Assembly: GCA_016267585.1 (NCBI GenBank)
Contig: JACQUT010000167.1
Coordinates: 1 to 5,589 of the forward strand
Direction: 5' to 3'
Length of the DNA: 5,589 nt
From: Cyanobacteria bacterium NC_groundwater_1444_Ag_S-0.65um_54_12
GTDB taxonomy: Bacteria > Cyanobacteriota > Sericytochromatia > S15B-MN24 > VGJW01
The notes below the pieces were generated by a model. That model saw nothing but the letters and a program-made list of their open reading frames with translations. It was not told the origin of the DNA and made no database searches. Of this stretch, positions 4,571 through 5,589 are shown in pieces (position 1 is the first letter of the stretch; every line of letters begins with the position of its first letter). Made by a program: the position numbers and the translations under genes.

Positions 4571-5589
4571 ATGAAGCAGCGCATAGTCATCACCGGCTGG
4601 GGTGCCATCACACCTCTGGGCCCTGACGTCAATGAATTGTGGGCCGGGCTTTTGGCCGGGCGTTCCGGTGTTGGACCGATCACGTTGTTTGATGCGACAA
4701 CATTGCCGGTACGCTTTGCCGGCGAAGCCAGGGATTTTGATCCCGTCGACTATATGACCCCGAAGGAAGCAAAACGCAATACCCGGTTTATTCAATTAGG
4801 GATAGGCGCTGCTAAACAAGCGTGGGAAGCTGCCGGCCTGGCTAAAGCCAAAATCGATCTAGAACGCGTAGGCGTTTACCTCGGTTCCGGAATGGGATCA
4901 TTAGCCTATATTGAAGACCAGCATGCAATACTGCTGAATCGCGGATCGGATCGCGTATCACCCTTTCTGATTCCTACGGTGATCGTGAACATGGCCGCGG
5001 GTATGGTGGCGATTGCTTTAGGGGCCAAAGGTCCGAACCTTTGTTTGGTTTCCGCTTGCGCGAGCGGTGGCCATGCCATTGGCGAAGCATTCCGGATCTT
5101 GCAGCGCCAAGATGCAGATGTAATGGTGGCGGGTGGAACGGAGTCTGCCATCACCCCTTTGTCCATCTCCGGTTTTTATTCAGCCAAAGCTTTATCGAGT
5201 CGGAATGACAACCCGGCAGTAGCTTCACGCCCCTTTGATGCCCAAAGGGACGGCTTTGTCATGGGCGAGGGCGCAGGTGTGTTGATCTTGGAGCGGCTCG
5301 AATTCGCTTTGCGCCGGGGGGCTCCGATCTTGGCAGAAATTGCCGGTTATGGCCTGTCGGGCGATGCTTTCCACATGACAGCGCCAGCCCCAGCAGCCGA
5401 GGGGGCCCAGCGAGCTATGCGCTTGGCGCTGGCAGATGCCGGATGTGAACCCGCGGCAATTGATTATATTAATGCCCATGGCACCTCTACCGAGGTAAAT
5501 GACAAACTGGAAACTAGTGCGGTGAAGCAAGTCTTCGGTGAACATGCCTATGAGCTGGCTATCTCATCTACCAAGTCCATGACCGGTCA
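4571..5589 (+). CDS. fabF: 3-oxoacyl-ACP synthase II (FabF), 3' end outside window
   Basis: FabF is the elongating condensing enzyme: it joins acyl-ACP to malonyl-ACP with loss of CO2. The frame runs from ATG 4571 for 339 full codons and leaves the window still open; roughly 70-75 residues of a normal 410-residue protein are missing. Active-site residues are Cys163 (VSACASGG), His303 (NAHGTST) and Lys335 (STKSMTG), the same numbering as E. coli FabF. The second His of the triad, expected at 340, is just cut by the edge. Other family blocks are VITGWGAITPLG (6-17), VAGGTESAITPLSISGF (186-202), SRPFDAQRDGFVMGEGAG (219-236) and NDKLET (310-315). The ATG starts the family N-terminus, and the in-frame stop at 4505-4507 rules out a much longer protein. 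Unlike its neighbours it is set apart by 125 nt. Confidence 0.96.
   Translation, partial: MKQRIVITGWGAITPLGPDVNELWAGLLAGRSGVGPITLFDATTLPVRFAGEARDFDPVDYMTPKEAKRNTRFIQLGIGAAKQAWEAAGLAKAKIDLERVGVYLGSGMGSLAYIEDQHAILLNRGSDRVSPFLIPTVIVNMAAGMVAIALGAKGPNLCLVSACASGGHAIGEAFRILQRQDADVMVAGGTESAITPLSISGFYSAKALSSRNDNPAVASRPFDAQRDGFVMGEGAGVLILERLEFALRRGAPILAEIAGYGLSGDAFHMTAPAPAAEGAQRAMRLALADAGCEPAAIDYINAHGTSTEVNDKLETSAVKQVFGEHAYELAISSTKSMTG

Overview
This window holds a type II fatty-acid synthesis (FAS-II) gene cluster, all on the + strand. The order is: tail of an upstream gene (probably a DUF177/YceD protein), rpmF, plsX, fabH, fabD, fabG, acpP, fabF. FabF runs off the right edge. Every gene from rpmF onward is identified by conserved motifs and catalytic residues. 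I see no mobile element, RNA gene, CRISPR array or defence system, and no gene-free stretch over 300 bases. The window is mostly ordinary core metabolism, with a few local oddities.

Organism: the DUF177-rpmF-plsX-fabHDG-acpP-fabF order, strong AGGAGG/GGAGG ribosome binding sites, a four-cysteine zinc-ribbon L32 and frequent TTG/GTG starts fit a bacterium of the Bacillota (Clostridia-like) or a relative. The base composition looks moderate. The genus cannot be read from the sequence. Three GCGATCGC octamers (the HIP1 motif familiar from cyanobacteria) are present, but the gene order is not the usual cyanobacterial one, so I do not assign the window to Cyanobacteria.

Layout: 1-139 is the 3' end of an upstream frame made almost entirely of a perfect 57-bp in-frame tandem repeat. 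145-327 is rpmF. 336-1373 plsX, 1370-2437 fabH, 2434-3417 fabD and 3404-4159 fabG form a tightly packed block with an 8-nt gap before plsX and then overlaps of 4, 4 and 14 nt, which suggests translational coupling. acpP (4200-4445) follows after 40 nt with its own strong ribosome binding site. A 125-nt gap with nested inverted repeats and a possible 23-codon leader ORF separates acpP from fabF (4571 to the window end).

How the genes work together: FabD moves malonyl from CoA to the acyl carrier protein (AcpP). FabH condenses an acyl-CoA primer with malonyl-ACP to start a chain. FabG reduces the 3-ketoacyl-ACP. FabF performs later condensations. PlsX converts finished acyl-ACP to acyl-phosphate for phospholipid synthesis. 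The dehydratase (FabZ/FabA) and enoyl reductase (FabI/FabK/FabL/FabV) needed to close the cycle are not in this window and must lie elsewhere.
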